Assembly: GCA_047967505.1 (NCBI GenBank)
Contig: CM106541.1
Strand: one strand, 5' to 3'
Source: Dipteris shenzhenensis
Lineage: Eukaryota > Polypodiophyta > Polypodiopsida > Gleicheniales
Length of the DNA: 64,000 nt
The notes under the pieces were generated by a model. It did no database searches. It was not told the DNA's origin and saw nothing but the letters and a program-made list of their open reading frames with translations. This document shows positions 1 to 12,360 of the stretch, piece by piece. Positions within the stretch are counted from its first letter, which is position 1. Every line of letters begins with the position of its first letter. A program made the position numbers and the translations under genes.

Positions 1-1
1 A

Positions 2-526
2 GAGATCAAAAGCAGGCAGGTTGGGTTTCGCAAAATGTCAGGCCTAGCTCATTATATTCATGATCTAGGCAGTGCCAAGATCTTGATTTACCATAGGCAG
101 TTGAGCAACAATGGAGAAGCCATTGTTTACTTCCTAAAATGTTTGTCCAGGGCTTTAGGTGGACATGTTCTTTCATGGCAAAAGGAAAAGATCATTTTGA
201 TAGAGAGGTTGTCTGCCATAGATATATTTGGAGATTATGTGAATAAGCAGGCCTCTAGGGCTGCTTACTTTTTGTCTTACACTTCTTATGCATTAGCATG
301 TGGTGTTAAGGAGCCCAAATATCTGGAGGGCTATGGAAAACACCAGCTCGTAAGGTTTCGAGAGCCACCCATGATTGCATCAGGCCACACAGTCCAAGAA
401 GAGGAACAGGTGGAGAGAGCTGAAGAAAAGGATAAAGAGACAGTCGACATCAAGCCAATAAAGAAGAAAAAGAATCCAATCAAGATCAAAAAGAGAGTTG
501 CGATCGGCAGGCCCTGGGAGAAATAG
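2..526 (+). CDS. Partial ORF of unknown function (C-terminal end)
   Basis: The frame is open from the left window edge to a TAG at 524-526. The first Met is at 35, but since no stop lies upstream of it the protein probably begins outside the window or is a last exon. The visible 163 residues have a mixed hydrophobic N-terminal half (a YHRQLSNNGEAIVYFLK-like stretch, then RAAYFLSYTSYALACGV). After residue 120 comes a highly charged tail with Glu-rich then Lys-rich runs (EEEQVERAEEKDKE, KKKKNPIKIKKR), which could be a nuclear localisation signal. I do not recognise the family. A broken transposase-like gene lies on the opposite strand 0.4 kb away, so this may be a second gene of a mobile element or an unrelated host gene. 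Coding use looks genuine rather than a shadow, because the opposite frames are short. Confidence 0.45.
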   Translation, partial: EIKSRQVGFRKMSGLAHYIHDLGSAKILIYHRQLSNNGEAIVYFLKCLSRALGGHVLSWQKEKIILIERLSAIDIFGDYVNKQASRAAYFLSYTSYALACGVKEPKYLEGYGKHQLVRFREPPMIASGHTVQEEEQVERAEEKDKETVDIKPIKKKKNPIKIKKRVAIGRPWEK

Positions 527-907
527 GATTTAGTCATCGAATATAGCACAAACATTATATTAAATTTGAACTGATTTGTATAAAGTCTTTGATATCTGGT
601 ATGATCTTGTATAAATGATTAATAAGTTGATGATGAAATGATTTGTACATTTACATAGAGTGGTGTCGTTAAATATTAAATGAACAATATATTGAAATTG
701 TAAACAAATTGTATTAAGTTCAGATCATATGTTTCACATTGAAATACTTTTCATGCATAACACCAAGAGTCACTTGTTCCACTAAAAAAATTTCTATTGA
801 ATGAGTTTGAAAACATGTGGACATAACACCAATAAGTTACAAATGAGTCCTATTCATGTTTACTTGTCCATTTATGGTTTCTAAATATCTTCGATTCCCT
901 CCATTGT

Positions 908-3572
908 CTATGTCTCTCTGCTGCAATTGAATTGTCTTCGTCTTTGCTTTTGGGCTAGAAGAAAAGCAAGCTTGATTTTGGAGCTAGCAACTTTTCTTTT
1001 AGCATGCAGCCTCTGTAGTATGCCTCGGTAAAACCATTGGAAGACTTCCTTCAGACTATTCGCCTTCTGACTCCCTCCATATGTTGTGTGTGTCTAAAAA
1101 ATGCATTACATGCCATGTAGTGAGACTTCTCCATGCCTTGGGTAGACCAAATAGCTGGGCATCCATACTTTTTGACAAAATAGGGAAGGTGGTTGTATAT
1201 GATATGCTGTAAGACATAAGAATGCATAGTAAGTAATAAAAAAAAAGAGGATCACACTTAAGTAAAAGAAAAAGACATAACCTTACCATGTAGTGAGTTA
1301 TATTGCAGGCTGTCCACGCGTCTTTCATTGACTTTCCAAAATGTTTAATTGCCTCGTCAAAGTTCTTGTAATCACTCTTTGTCCATGTTACTTTTTCACA
1401 GAACATGAAGAGTTGATCAAGAGACCTCCACACCTCTGCCTTCCTATTTCGTGCTTTCCCATCTGCCTCATGATCTTTCATAGCATTATGGACTTGCTTC
1501 CACAATCCATAATTAATCTTTGAAACTGATCTACCTTGCCTTACTTGCTTACTGTGTTTGGGTCGAGACAAGAATCTTCTTGCCTTAACACCACCAATAG
1601 AGGGCTTGATTGGTACCTCCTTGCCATTGGTAGACTTTTTAAAATCCTTTGTGATTTGAACATCTCCTCCATGCAGACCTATATCGGCGGATAACTTCCA
1701 ATGCTTGAAGAGCATCCTTTCTATTTTTTTCGGGACGGAGTTTCCAAGCAAATCCAATATATACAAATACCAATTTCTCAATAATTCGACATAGACCATG
1801 CAATGTGCAGATGTGAACATTACATAGTGGAATGTCCAGAATGGCCTTGAAGTCAGGGTCAACTTTATCTCTATTAGGTGCTCTCTTCCACCATTTTGAA
1901 TCCATTACTTGAGCTGATTCTTTGCAGTAAAGACAAGGAGACTTTGCGTTGCCTCCTTTACTAATGTTATACATGCACTTAAGTGTTTTAAGATCCCCAG
2001 CCATGTGCCACTCTACTTGAAAATCACCTTTTCCTGCAACATGGAGATTCTCGCCTTGCACTTGTCTTTTGATTATTCTTGGTATTTCCGTGTGGTGAAA
2101 CACCCAATCTAGTGTTTCATGGTCTTCGGTCTTCATCTGCGAGATTATAGAAAACAAAAGTATTACTATATCAGATTTGAAAACAATGACCAAAATCAAG
2201 TATAAAACAACCCATGATCATACCTGGAACGAGCCTAGCCACCATATGTGTTTCTCTGACTGCACACTAAAATACTTCGAACTCGCTTCAGTCAATGATG
2301 TATCAATTGCTCCATTCATCAATGTAATAGTAACTCTTTCCATTTTCTTTACCTTTACAACCTCACACTCATCCAGTTTGATAACAAATTTCAAAATGCC
2401 TTTGCACTCCTCAAATGTTATTCCATAAAGCTCGACCATTCTTTTTTGAAGTTGTTGCAGATCTAAAAATATATTGTTCCAAGGATCATACACAGTGGTT
2501 CCTTTAACACCATGAAATATTTCTTCAATATGGATATATTGCCCAATAAATTCATCTATACTTTCATTCAAATGACCTCTTATCCTCCACACGGTTGCTG
2601 GATTTGGCAGTAAAACTCGTTTAATCCTTTGATCTTTCAAAGTTGAGGATATCGCATGGAAAATCGAACTATATCCCTTCCTGCTAACTCCACTAACATC
2701 AAGAGCCTCTTGGATTATAGTGCCATCAACTTGATTATTGGATACAAAGTCCTCTAGAACATTGCGTTTGACTGTTTTGTATTTTTTTTCCTCAATCAAA
2801 CCTTTTGCTACACCGCAAGAAAGCAATCCTTTCATTTGTTTAACAGGAAGAAGGTTCGGGTCCATATTTTCTTTTGCAGGCTCCAATAATTTCCTGTAGT
2901 AACAACACAATATGACTATATCATTCAGCACCTCCATTCTTATTTTGCGACAATCAACGAAATAGATATAGTCTGGAAGAGAGCCTTTTTGAGTATACAA
3001 AATGATAAATTTCAATCTAACCTTGCTTCCTGAATTCGTCGCTTGCATCCACCAGTCCCAGCCTTCAAATTTACAATGTTTTTAATCTTCCTGCTACGTA
3101 GTCTGTCTCCAAGCACGGTTCTCTTCTTTCTTGCTCTTGTCAACTCTTTTTAACTCTTTGAATGCTCCTCAATTTCATTCTGCAACTGCTGCTCCAATTT
3201 TGCACGAATGGCTATCTCCTCCATCTTGGCCTCCTTTTCTTGTAGGTACATCATTTTATACGTTTCCGCAAATGCAGACTGCGCTGAAATATAACCAAGA
3301 AGTCCATTTTGTCCATCGTCGGCAAACCTCAGCAATGTGGTGGGATTGACAAATGGAGGTGTAGAGTTTTTTACTTGACATTTTGGATATATGCTTCCAT
3401 CGCACCATAAGTCAATATGTTGAAGCCCTTCTCTTCTCATATTTTCCCGCTGTTGAGCATTCAGCACCGTATCCTTTCGTCTTTTTTGTGCTGGAGCATA
3501 TTGTTCTTCTAAGTCGATGTGAAGATGGTGTAATCGCTTCTTCTCAGATAGTGACTCACTAGTATCGGCCAT
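908..3572 (-). pseudogene. Broken multi-exon transposase-like gene of unrecognised superfamily
   Basis: Read right to left. Exon A (3572-3022) encodes a charged, coiled-coil-like N-terminus. Exon B is 2893-2224, exon C is 2136-1287, and exon D runs from 1206 to about 908. Introns have GT-AG ends (128, 87 and 80 bp). Exon C holds the most telling motifs: WHMAGDLKTLKCMYNISKGG followed by CLYC, then IPLCNVHICTLHGLCRIIEKL, then a GLHGGDVQI segment. Exon D has YGCPAIWSTQGMEKSHY. Acidic, Cys and His motifs in this order suggest a DDE-type transposase core with zinc ligands, but I cannot name the superfamily. The copy is dead: an in-frame TAA near 3134, a frameshift near the A-run at about 1728, and another near 1065. 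An extra ORF at 3733-3509 (starting MADVCRPFIK) may be a frameshifted 5' extension. No terminal inverted repeats were identified. Confidence 0.55.
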
Positions 3573-3733
3573 TTTTTGTGCTTCTCAGGTTGCGAAGTTT
3601 GTTTTTCAATCTCATAGTCGTTTTGTAACATGAATCGTGGAAGTGTGGCGGTATCCATGTGAATATTTTGAAAACTTGCAATCACTAAGTTCAGTGATGG
3701 ACTCTTTATGAAAGGCCTGCACACGTCGGCCAA

Positions 3734-4320
3734 AGAGATGCGGAATCTTTGGTAAACAAAAAAAAATCTAAGAGGATATTTAATACAAAATCGTGTTAGT
3801 CAGACAAAAGATTATCTTATTCCTTTTTGAATTGACAATTCTGTAGTCCTTACTGAGAGTTTTGAGCCACGTTTCCGTATTTTACTATTTTTGAGGTCTT
3901 TTAGGAGAGAAATAAATCAAAAAATAGTGAATTTCTTACAGGGCCCCAAAATGAGTTCCCTTTTTCCCTAATGTCACAAAACCCAAAGTGAAGAGTGTAA
4001 GAAAAGTCCTTAAAACAAACATTAGCCCAAACAAAAATAAGTTAAAAGGGTGGGGGTGATGTTTGAAGGTCATGTAATAGGCATCCAGTCCCTAGCCTAT
4101 GACCTAAAAAGGTGGGATCCATGGATGTGTGCAAAAAGGGTGGTGGAGCTCTCAAACTCCACAAGGCTTTTGGAATTGCAACAACTCATCCTTTGAAAAT
4201 GTGATAGTTCTTGCAGCCAATGGAAGTGGTCAAGCATTGGTCAAATTCGAGTCCGTTGAATAATCAATGATGAAAGGCCAACTCAAACACAATGAAACTC
4301 TATCTCTCACTTTGAAAAGA
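3734..4320. other. Intergenic, no gene seen
   Basis: Mixed-composition DNA with stop codons in all frames. I see no conserved coding segment, repeat array or RNA gene here. Confidence 0.4.
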
Positions 4321-5050
4321 CTAAAACAAAGGGGAGATGAGAGAGAGGGAGGGGAGAGACTGCTAGGGAGGGGGGGAGGCTAAGAAGGAAGGTTAGCAGA
4401 GGGGAGAAGGAGAGTTGGATAGAAAATTCATAACAACAAGGAAAGAAGCAATTCAATGGGTTGGTAAGTAGCAAGAGAAGCAATTCAGCATGTTAGTAAG
4501 TAGTAAGAGAGAAGGGAAAGGAAGCTAATTAGTTAGCAACAATGAGACAAAGAGGAGGACTGGGTTAATGAGCAATAGAGGGGAGGAAAGAAACAAAAAA
4601 TTAGTGAGAAGTAGAGGGGAGGAAAGTAGTAACGCAAGTTAGTAAGCAGTAGATTGGGGTTTGCAGCTAGTAGGGGGGGAGAGGACAAAGGTTAGCAGCT
4701 GAGGAGAGAGAGTGGAGCAGGTCTGTAGTAGCAACAAGTTAAAGGGAGCAGGGGTAGGATACAATAGTATTTTCACACAAGTAGAAGGTAAGAGAAGGCA
4801 ATTGGGGAAGGGAGGACATGAGGGATGGAAAGTGTGCAAGTTGCAACGAGGAAGAGTTGATGGGCTACTGCAATATGACTAAACACATATGGAGACATTT
4901 ACTTGAGGATGATCACTCAAGGATACAAGATCACACAAACAGATAGAGGGGGAGAAGATGGGGGACACAAGGCAATTGGGGAAGGGTAGGACATGCCAGA
5001 GGGAGATGGTGCAAGTTGCAACAAGGAGCATCAACCTACTAGAATATGAC
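4321..5050. repeat. Purine-rich low-complexity DNA with a ~175 bp direct repeat
   Basis: 4321-4800 is G/A-rich, with recurring AGTAAG / AGCAGTAG / GAGGGGAGG words. A block near 4796-4880 (GGCAATTGGGGAAGGG ... GTGCAAGTTGCAAC ... AATATGACT) recurs with changes at 4971-5050, giving a period of about 175 bp. No coding potential is evident. Confidence 0.6.
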
Positions 5051-7442
5051 TATGAAGACAACCAGACACCACAGCATCAAGACAGCTAGATAGACACAGA
5101 TCTGAGGCATTTTTGTTTCTCATAGAAGAGACACCACAGTGCCAAGTTTTGGATTTTGAGTTCCAATTCCAATTCCACTTCCAGATCCAACTCTCACCCT
5201 ACTTCAGAAAGTACCTTATATGATATGATATGTTTTGTACTTTATTTTGCTTGAGCTATTGAGCTCTTTATTTCAGCATAGTACTCAGCAAGGGTCTTAG
5301 CGGGCCCTTTGCTCCAAGGATCAATCCTATAGTAGAATGATGACAACTACGTGTCGGGCATAGCCAAGAGGCTGTACAAGGCTAATGTATGTGTGCGAAA
5401 ACCAAGGCCAAAAAATAGTCAACAAATGTGACTGCACATGGGTGAATACTTCTGAATCTAAGAGGGATAACTCTGCCAAGTGTCACATTGAGGTGCTGAA
5501 GTGCCAAATGCCAAGAGGCTGAGCTGATATCAATGTGTGAATGTGCATCCGATGATAAATCCAAAGGGACTGACGTCGGTGGGAACTAAACGGGTAATGC
5601 AGCAATGGCTTACTTGGCTTGGTGGAGTTCGATCTCCTATATGGTGGTGCTAGTCTACAGCTAGACTACACGTCAAATTGTAAAAAGCAGCAAATGAAAT
5701 TTATCTTGATTCATTAGTGTTGGGTATGCTGCAGTGGATCAGGAGGTGGTTCCGATGAAGAGGTTTTAATGATGCTAACCTATGGAAATGTCGAGAGTCA
5801 GATTTGAGGTGCTCAGCGCGTAGAGCGCTAGTTGGCGAGCATTTTTGCTCTTTGGATCACCTCCAAATTCCCCCTAGATCAAAAGATACGACCCTCGAAA
5901 GGATAGGCAGATTTTGATCCCAAGAAGGCCCAAAAATGATGATGTGGTGTGGTAGACTGGTGATCACATGCAGAATACAACTGTGCCTATGAAGAGGCAA
6001 CTATGCCTGTCTGGCACTCTGTGTGCTGAGGTGGCACATGGGTGACTGTGCTACTTTGGGTGTCCCCTGTTGATGTGGCAAGCTGACATGTCACTGCTGC
6101 TGACTGGGCAGCTGAGGTGGCTAGTGACTAAACTAAGGGGGACTCCACCTAACCCTAGCTAGACCACCAAACTAACTTGACCAAGTCCTCAACTAACTTA
6201 ACCAACCCTATCTCTTCAGGGTTAGCTTTAGTGATGCCATGTGTCAATATGTGGGTGAGGATAAGGATGGACGTAGGAATCTTGAAGATTCCTCGGAATC
6301 GCCAACGAATCTGTCAAGACCTGCAGAATTCCGTTGACGGAGGTGGACATACATTTTTGTTGGAGGTGCGTCGAAGCACCGGAGTTTGTCATTTTGGGGT
6401 CGTTTGTAGCTTCTGTTGGAGAGCTGTGAGGTTGCGCTGGGTTGCCTTGGTCATGAGCTGGCTGCATAGGAGGGCGCTGTGGGCTCGTGGAGGGTCAGTT
6501 GGCTCGAGGAATGGAGCTATCGAAGGAGCCGCCTGTTTGGAGTTTGCATGGCTATTGTAGCTACTGATGGAGCTACAAGTGAGAGTCGTGTAGGGCTGAG
6601 CGCTGTAGATGAGGCCGTCTGAGGGCATTTTCAAGGCTGAGTGGCCTTTGTTGTAGATAGGCGACTGTTGCTACGTTGAAGGAGAGCCGCTTCTGTGGCG
6701 TTGGCCCCGCTTCTGTGGCATTGGCGCTCATCGGGGTAGAATTTGTGGTAGTCGAGGCTTGTTGGAGTGGGCTGGCGAGCTGTAGGAAGCTGTGGAGTTG
6801 CTTGCTGATTAGCATGTTGGAGCTCTAGTCAGTTGGAGCATGGATGTTGTTGCTGAAGCATAGAGTCGTTGTAGGTTGAGGCACTTCGCAGAAGTCGAGC
6901 AGCTAGTTGTGGAGGGAAGCCAAGGTGCGGTTCGTTGCAAGGTAGATGAGGCTTGTAGGAGCATAGGAAGCGGTCGGATGGACGTGGAAGATGTTGATAT
7001 TGCTAGCATCGAATGCAAACTATGGATCGTGGCTCACAAGCATTCAGATCTTCCAAGCTGCACATGGTGCTGCAGCGACGACCACTCTACAATAACCTCG
7101 ATCTATGTGAGGAAGCTGGTTGTTCAAGAGCTGTGGTTGGAGCCTTTCTTGGAGGCTACAAGCTTGGTACTAGGAGAGCCAGTCATTGGCTTTGGAGTTG
7201 ACGAGGCACCCTTGAAGCTCCCACAACGAACTTGATGAGGCTGGGAGCTTCTATTGTAGCTTGAAGCTGTTCGAGGAATACGTGTTGTTGAGGCCGTAGA
7301 AGCCCGTGGACTGGTTGAAGGGCTTGTGGATGGCTTATCTTGGAGTTGGAGACAGATATCCTATTCGAGGAGTCTAGCAATCTGAAAATCTTATAAAACT
7401 CAGAAAATGAACCTCACATAATCTTACACCTCTCCCTCACAC
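5051..7442. other. Non-coding or heavily decayed DNA; ORFs here not convincing
   Basis: Several medium ORFs occur on both strands between 6177 and 7380, but they are Ser/Gln/Leu-rich products of imperfect GAG/CTG/TTG trinucleotide-like words (TTGGAGCTG, GTGGAG and similar). They overlap one another in opposite frames and show no recognisable domain. I treat this as diverged repetitive DNA, not genes. Confidence 0.4.
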
Positions 7443-8509
7443 CTAAAATGAGCATAACTGAAGCTCCATGAAGCGGAATTGGAAGCTTTCCATCTCAAAT
7501 TGAAGATGAGAAGGGGCTCTACAAGATTAAGAGCTAGAAAAGTGATGAAGGTGCCTCACGGAGAGGGCCTGTGCCTTGATAGAACAAGGGCTTGACGCCT
7601 TGATGCCGGAAGCAAGGGCATGACTCTCTATGGTGGACGTTGCTCATGGATACAGGTCATGGCGTTGGCGGCCGGCTGAGCATAGTTGGGCGTCAATGTT
7701 CGGCTGCAAGAGCTGTTGAGGCTTTGCATGGGCATTTGCCCGTAAGTCGGGTGTTGAGATGGAGGCGACGAGCTGGAGCCATTTGTTGATGCTGCTGCCA
7801 CCCGTATTAGCCCATGAAGGAGCCGAGAAGTTGGATGACTGTGTTGTGGAAGTAGAGCTGCAGTCCGTTGTGGAGCATGGAGCTCGTTGGCTTCTAGGTG
7901 CACGATGCACGTCGAGGAGCAGGGAGGTGTGGGAGCTGCTCCGTTGTCACTGGCATTGCCAGAGCTTTCTAGTAGTCGGCTAGTAGAGGGAGTTGCATAG
8001 ATGAGCCATTTGCGAGGTCGTCTTGAAGGCTGCTGATCATCAGTTTTGGATGATGAAGGCTGGGAGCTCGTTGAGACAACTGCTTCGTTGTTGCTTGTCG
8101 GGGAAGCTGTTGGCTGTGGGTGTTCACAGATTGACTGTTGGAGACTATAGTTGCAAGTGGTAAGCATTGCTATCTTGCTTGAGCTAGCTTGTGAAGGTGA
8201 AGCCTTTGTGGCTTGTTGGAGCAGCTTTTGTTCGTAGCTGTAGTCCGTTTATGGAAGATCGGGGTGTTGCTTCTGCATGTGCTACGGAGGAGGCTTCACT
8301 AGGAGTGAAGAGGCCAAACTTCCTGAGAAAACCTCTTTCTCAAACACCGTACTGAACACTCAATTCACTACTTAAAGAACAACAAGCAAGAAGAATGCTA
8401 AAATGAGCATAAGTCTCTCTCCATATCTCGGAATGGCGAGCTCTTTGAACCCAAACGGAGAGGAGATTGAGCTCTACACAATGAGCTGAAGAAATCATGA
8501 AGATGCCTC
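7443..8509. repeat. Diverged pair of ~115 bp repeats flanking a CTG/GAG-rich segment
   Basis: The block beginning CTAAAATGAGCATAA at 7443-7558 and that at 8398-8509 share their start, a central GAG..GGCTCTACA segment and the end (GATGAAGGTGCCTCA against CATGAAGATGCCTCA). The order is the same and they are 955 bp apart. They could be remnants of terminal repeats of an old element or a local duplication. The DNA between them is GAG/CTG-rich, with Ser-rich ORFs of doubtful reality. Confidence 0.4.
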
Positions 8510-9039
8510 AATTTAAGGGGGGGTTAAAGATAGTGTAAATTGCACTGTCCACATAGGGCATAGGGGCAAACCCTAACCCTAACCCTAAGGGGTTCACATG
8601 TATATCTTCATGTTCATTGTCAATACACTTAGTGTACAGGTAGCTATACCGTGTGCACTCCTCTCTCTCTCCCTCTCTCACTTCCACTATCAACTTGGGA
8701 GGTCTCTCGGAGACATACAATAATAGAGATATGATCTTCTACACTGAGACACATGAGAGCCCTGAGAGAGGACTGCCCACAATAACAGGATACACCTAGG
8801 AATTAGCTCACAGAAGGAGCTAAGGAGAGATAGAGAGATACGTGGCTCTGAGGGGGTGGTTTTCCTTTTTAAGTCACACTTGAGACCACTTGTATCCATG
8901 GTCCGGAGAGAGGAGCATGCATGACACATGTGGATATGCATTCATCTTCCATATGCTTGACCCATATTCATTGCAATGTGCTACTTCCCTCCAGACACAT
9001 CATCCTATGCATGAGAGGTCACTATAGACAGACACAATC

Positions 9040-10320
9040 CATGTGAGATGATTCAAGATGAGATCACGGAGTTCTCTAGACAGGGAGACACCCTCCTACT
9101 AGGGGATTTCAATGCATGAACCAGAAATAAGCAAGTTGGCATGCTTGACTTCATCGATGATAGAGATCCATATATAGTCCCAGAGCTAGATGCCACTGAG
9201 CTGAGGATATTGACACTTTATAGATGCACCATAGGTGATAGGATATGGATGACATCTAGTTGAGATAGGGGTAGTCCACAACCTCATCATGTATAATGGT
9301 CTTTAGAGATGGCCATCATCGGGAGAACTCACCTGCTTCCCACATGGTGGTGGATCTAGTATCGTGGACTATCTGCTAGGCCCACTAGATTTTGTCTCAT
9401 GGATACATGACTTTGTCATACCCCTCCCCCCACTCGGAGCTGACCACTCATACTTGGCCTTCCATATCTTTGCCACTATGCTAGCTATATAGGGAGACAA
9501 CTGCCCCCATACCTCACGCATCTAGATCCACTTTGACCGTGTCCTTGACCCAGCATACATGAGTCACTTAGCCAAGGGGGTCCTTGCTCTACTTGGAGGT
9601 GATGTAGACCTTGCCAACACCTCTGACACCCTTGTCTCAATAGTACATGATGCGGCTACTAGATCGTTTCCCACCCAACACATGCGTGTCCTAAATGGGA
9701 AGATGTCCCAAAACCCCTGGTTTGATGACGAGTGCAAAGAGGTGAGATCCCACTTAAAACTGGAGTGGGCTCTGGGTCATCTGACACCACTCGAGACACA
9801 GAGGATCTTTCAATGATTGACACATTGTAAGAGGCGGGCCTTCCTCACACATAGGACAGCTGAGATTGTCAGATCTTTTGAGGAGGAGACCCAAACAATG
9901 GATGGGGATTCCTATCGGAGGGGAAGCCATCTATTCCCATCACCGATCCAAATGTATGGCACACGTATGCGTGTTCCCTCTATGATGCCCAAATGCAGAC
10001 ACCACCGGACATGTCCTCTATGCCCACACCCACTACTTGCCACTTGTTCACCACACAGAATGTAAGAGCAACACTTCGTAGATTACACAATCAAAGAGCG
10101 TAGGACCATGAGGGCCTATGGACTGAGCGCTTTGCACATGGACAGGAGGTCCTAGCATCACTCCAAGCACAAATGTTCAATCGGGCTATGTGCCATGGTT
10201 TCCCACCTACCTGGAGCACTACCACTATTGTATCGATACACAAAGCTGAAGACCCTATGGAGCTTGGAAACTATCATACCCTCATGATCAGACATACATT
10301 CTCTCATGTTCGCAAACAAA
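9040..10320 (+). pseudogene. Decayed non-LTR retrotransposon (LINE) ORF2 remnant
   Basis: LINE-type ORF2 proteins carry an apurinic endonuclease followed by a reverse transcriptase. Here 9096-9117 encodes LLLGDFNA, the endonuclease signature, followed by a stop. A stretch near 9559-9816 contains NPWFDDECKEVRSHLK, the usual linker between endonuclease and RT. 10156-10290 encodes FNRAMCHGFPPTWSTTTIV, then IHKAEDPMELGNYHTL, matching the N-terminal RT block (GFP..W....I.PI.K..DP....NYR). Stops and frameshifts separate the blocks. The RT palm with its YADD box is missing, the copy being cut off where the palindromic repeats begin at about 10345. Confidence 0.75.
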
Positions 10321-10344
10321 TTGAAGGTGATGAGCTTCTATTGG

Positions 10345-10740
10345 AACCCGGTTGGGGGGTATATCCAACCTTGCACAAATCAAGAAAATTCTTGAGTTGT
10401 GCAACAGGTTGGATATACCCCCAACCTATTGCAGGTTGGGAGGTATATCCAACCTATTGCACAAGTCAAGAAAATTCTTGACTTGTGCAACAGGTTGGAT
10501 ATACCCCCCAACCTGATGCTTGAGCAACAGGTTAGGGTCACCCCAACCGAGGCCTGTTGTTGGATATACCCCCCAACGTGTTGCTTGAGCAACAGGTTGG
10601 GGGGTATATCCAAGCTGTTGCACAAATCAAGAAAATTCCTTGATTTTTGCAATAGGTTGAGTGCACCATTAACCTATTCCACTTGCAACAGTTTGGGGGA
10701 TATATCAAACCTATTGCACAAATTGAAAAAAATCATTAAA
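10345..10740. repeat. Palindromic/inverted repeat cluster built on CAACAGGTTGG
   Basis: About seven alternating-orientation copies of a unit made of GGTTGGGGGGTATATCCAAC, a TTGCACAA(A/G)TCAAGAAAATTCTTGA(C/G)TTGTGCAA stem and GCAACAGGTTGG. Neighbouring units are reverse complements, so the block can fold into several long hairpins. Short Pro/Tyr-rich ORFs over it are by-products of the repeat. Confidence 0.75.
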
Positions 10741-10750
10741 TTTTAATTGT

Positions 10751-11205
10751 ATTTTAGGGTTAGGGTTTAGGGTTTAGTATTTAGGGTTAAGGATTTAGGC
10801 TTAAGATTTAAGATTTAGTGTTTAGGGTTTTGGGTTTATGATTATGTTTTTAGGGTTTAGGGTTTAGGATTTAGGGTTTAGGGTTTAGGATTTAGGGTTT
10901 AGAATCTAGGGTTTAGGGTTTAGGATTTAGCATTTAGGGTTTATGATTATTATTTTAGGGTTTAGGATTTAGGATTTAGGTTTTAGGTTTTAGGGTTTAG
11001 GGTTTAGTATATAAGATCATGAGCTTAGAGTCTAGAATCTAGGGTTTAGGATTAAAAATTAGGTTTTAGAATTTAAGTTATAGGGGTTAGGGTTTAAGGT
11101 TTAGGGTTTAGGGATTATAACTGTTATATAAGTTTAAGAGCTTAGATTGTATAACCTAAGATTTAGAAAACTTTAGGATTTAAGATTTAGGGTGTAAGAT
11201 TTAAG
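10751..11205 (+). repeat. Degenerate interstitial telomere-like array (TTTAGGG)n
   Basis: Dozens of TTTAGGG, GTTTAGG, ATTTAGG and TTAGGG variants run head to tail with the G-rich strand on +. The repeat is degenerate and is followed by ordinary AT-rich DNA, so this is an interstitial array, not a chromosome end. Confidence 0.85.
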
Positions 11206-11296
11206 GTATATAGACTATATAAAATATGCATTCCAAAGTATTTAGTTTAAATATATAGACTATATGTTATATGCTTTCCAAAGTGTTTTGTTTATA

Positions 11297-11580
11297 GGTA
11301 CGATCCTTTGCAAAGGCTTTACTTTAAGTAAGTATAAGTCTACCTAGTCAAAGTATCCTACTAATTAGGGACAAGCACATAGGCTAAAAGCACACCGATT
11401 CATATTTTCTTACATTCATGCTGCATGGTGTATCAGAAGGTACGATCCTTTGCAAAGGCTTTACTTTAAGTAATTATAAGTCTACCTAGTCAAAGTATCC
11501 TACTGATTAAGGACAAGTACATAGGCTAAAAGCACACCGATTCATATTTTCTTACATTCATGCTGCATGGTGTATCAAAA
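11297..11580. repeat. 142 bp tandem duplication
   Basis: GGTACGATCCTTTGCAAAGG begins at 11297 and again at 11439. The two 142 bp units differ at only a few positions (for example AAGTAAGTATA against AAGTAATTATA). Each contains the inverted motif CCTTTGCAAAGG. No ORF. Confidence 0.85.
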
Positions 11581-12360
11581 GAAATGAAAAAGTATGTGAT
11601 AAGAAATATTCAGAAAATATGTATTCCATATCATGGATACCATGGATATCTGGTGGTTGCTAAAGTAAAAAAATGATATGGATGCAATGATACTATAGTT
11701 TTGTGCAAAGCCTTAAACAAAGTTTAAGGCTTTTGCAAAGTATTACACATAGTAACAAAGATAAGTAAGAATGCTAAACCTCTTCTAGATTCTATGGTTT
11801 TAAATACCTACCTTACAAATACATTATCTAATTTTTCATTCTTCAACTAACTAATAAGTATTATACACATGGAAGAAAAGCATATATGCTAAAAGTACGT
11901 GTGTAAAATATAATATTTTCTTATTTTTTAAATTAATTCAATTCTTTGATTGACTACTTTTTAAAATTGAAAGGTTATTAGTATATAATCTACATAATTT
12001 TAAATGTTATTAATGTATAATATTAATAATTTATATATTTATTTAAATTTATATAATAATTAATTTATATTTATATTAGTTTTTAAGTTAATAATGTATA
12101 GAATAGCAATATATTCACTAATTCTTCATTGTTTTTAGAATAAGTATTATATAAAGCACATATGCTAGAAGACCTCCCTTTCAAGTTATATTTTTTTAAT
12201 TAATGTATTTATATATTTATTTATATAATAATTATATTAATTTATAGATTAATAATATATATTTTTTGCAAAATTATTTTTAACATTAGTTAATAAAAAT
12301 TTATTATATTATGGAGTAAAAATATTATAAATGGATTTCTTATATTAATAAAGTATTATG
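11581..12360. other. AT-rich spacer, no gene
   Basis: Very A/T-rich DNA with ATTAAT/TTATAT runs, especially 11880-12340. No coding or RNA signal seen. Confidence 0.5.

Noticed and set aside
6177-8167. Medium ORFs on both strands (up to 179 codons)
   Set aside because: Ser/Gln/Leu-biased, mutually overlapping, derived from GAG/CTG-like words, no recognisable domain.
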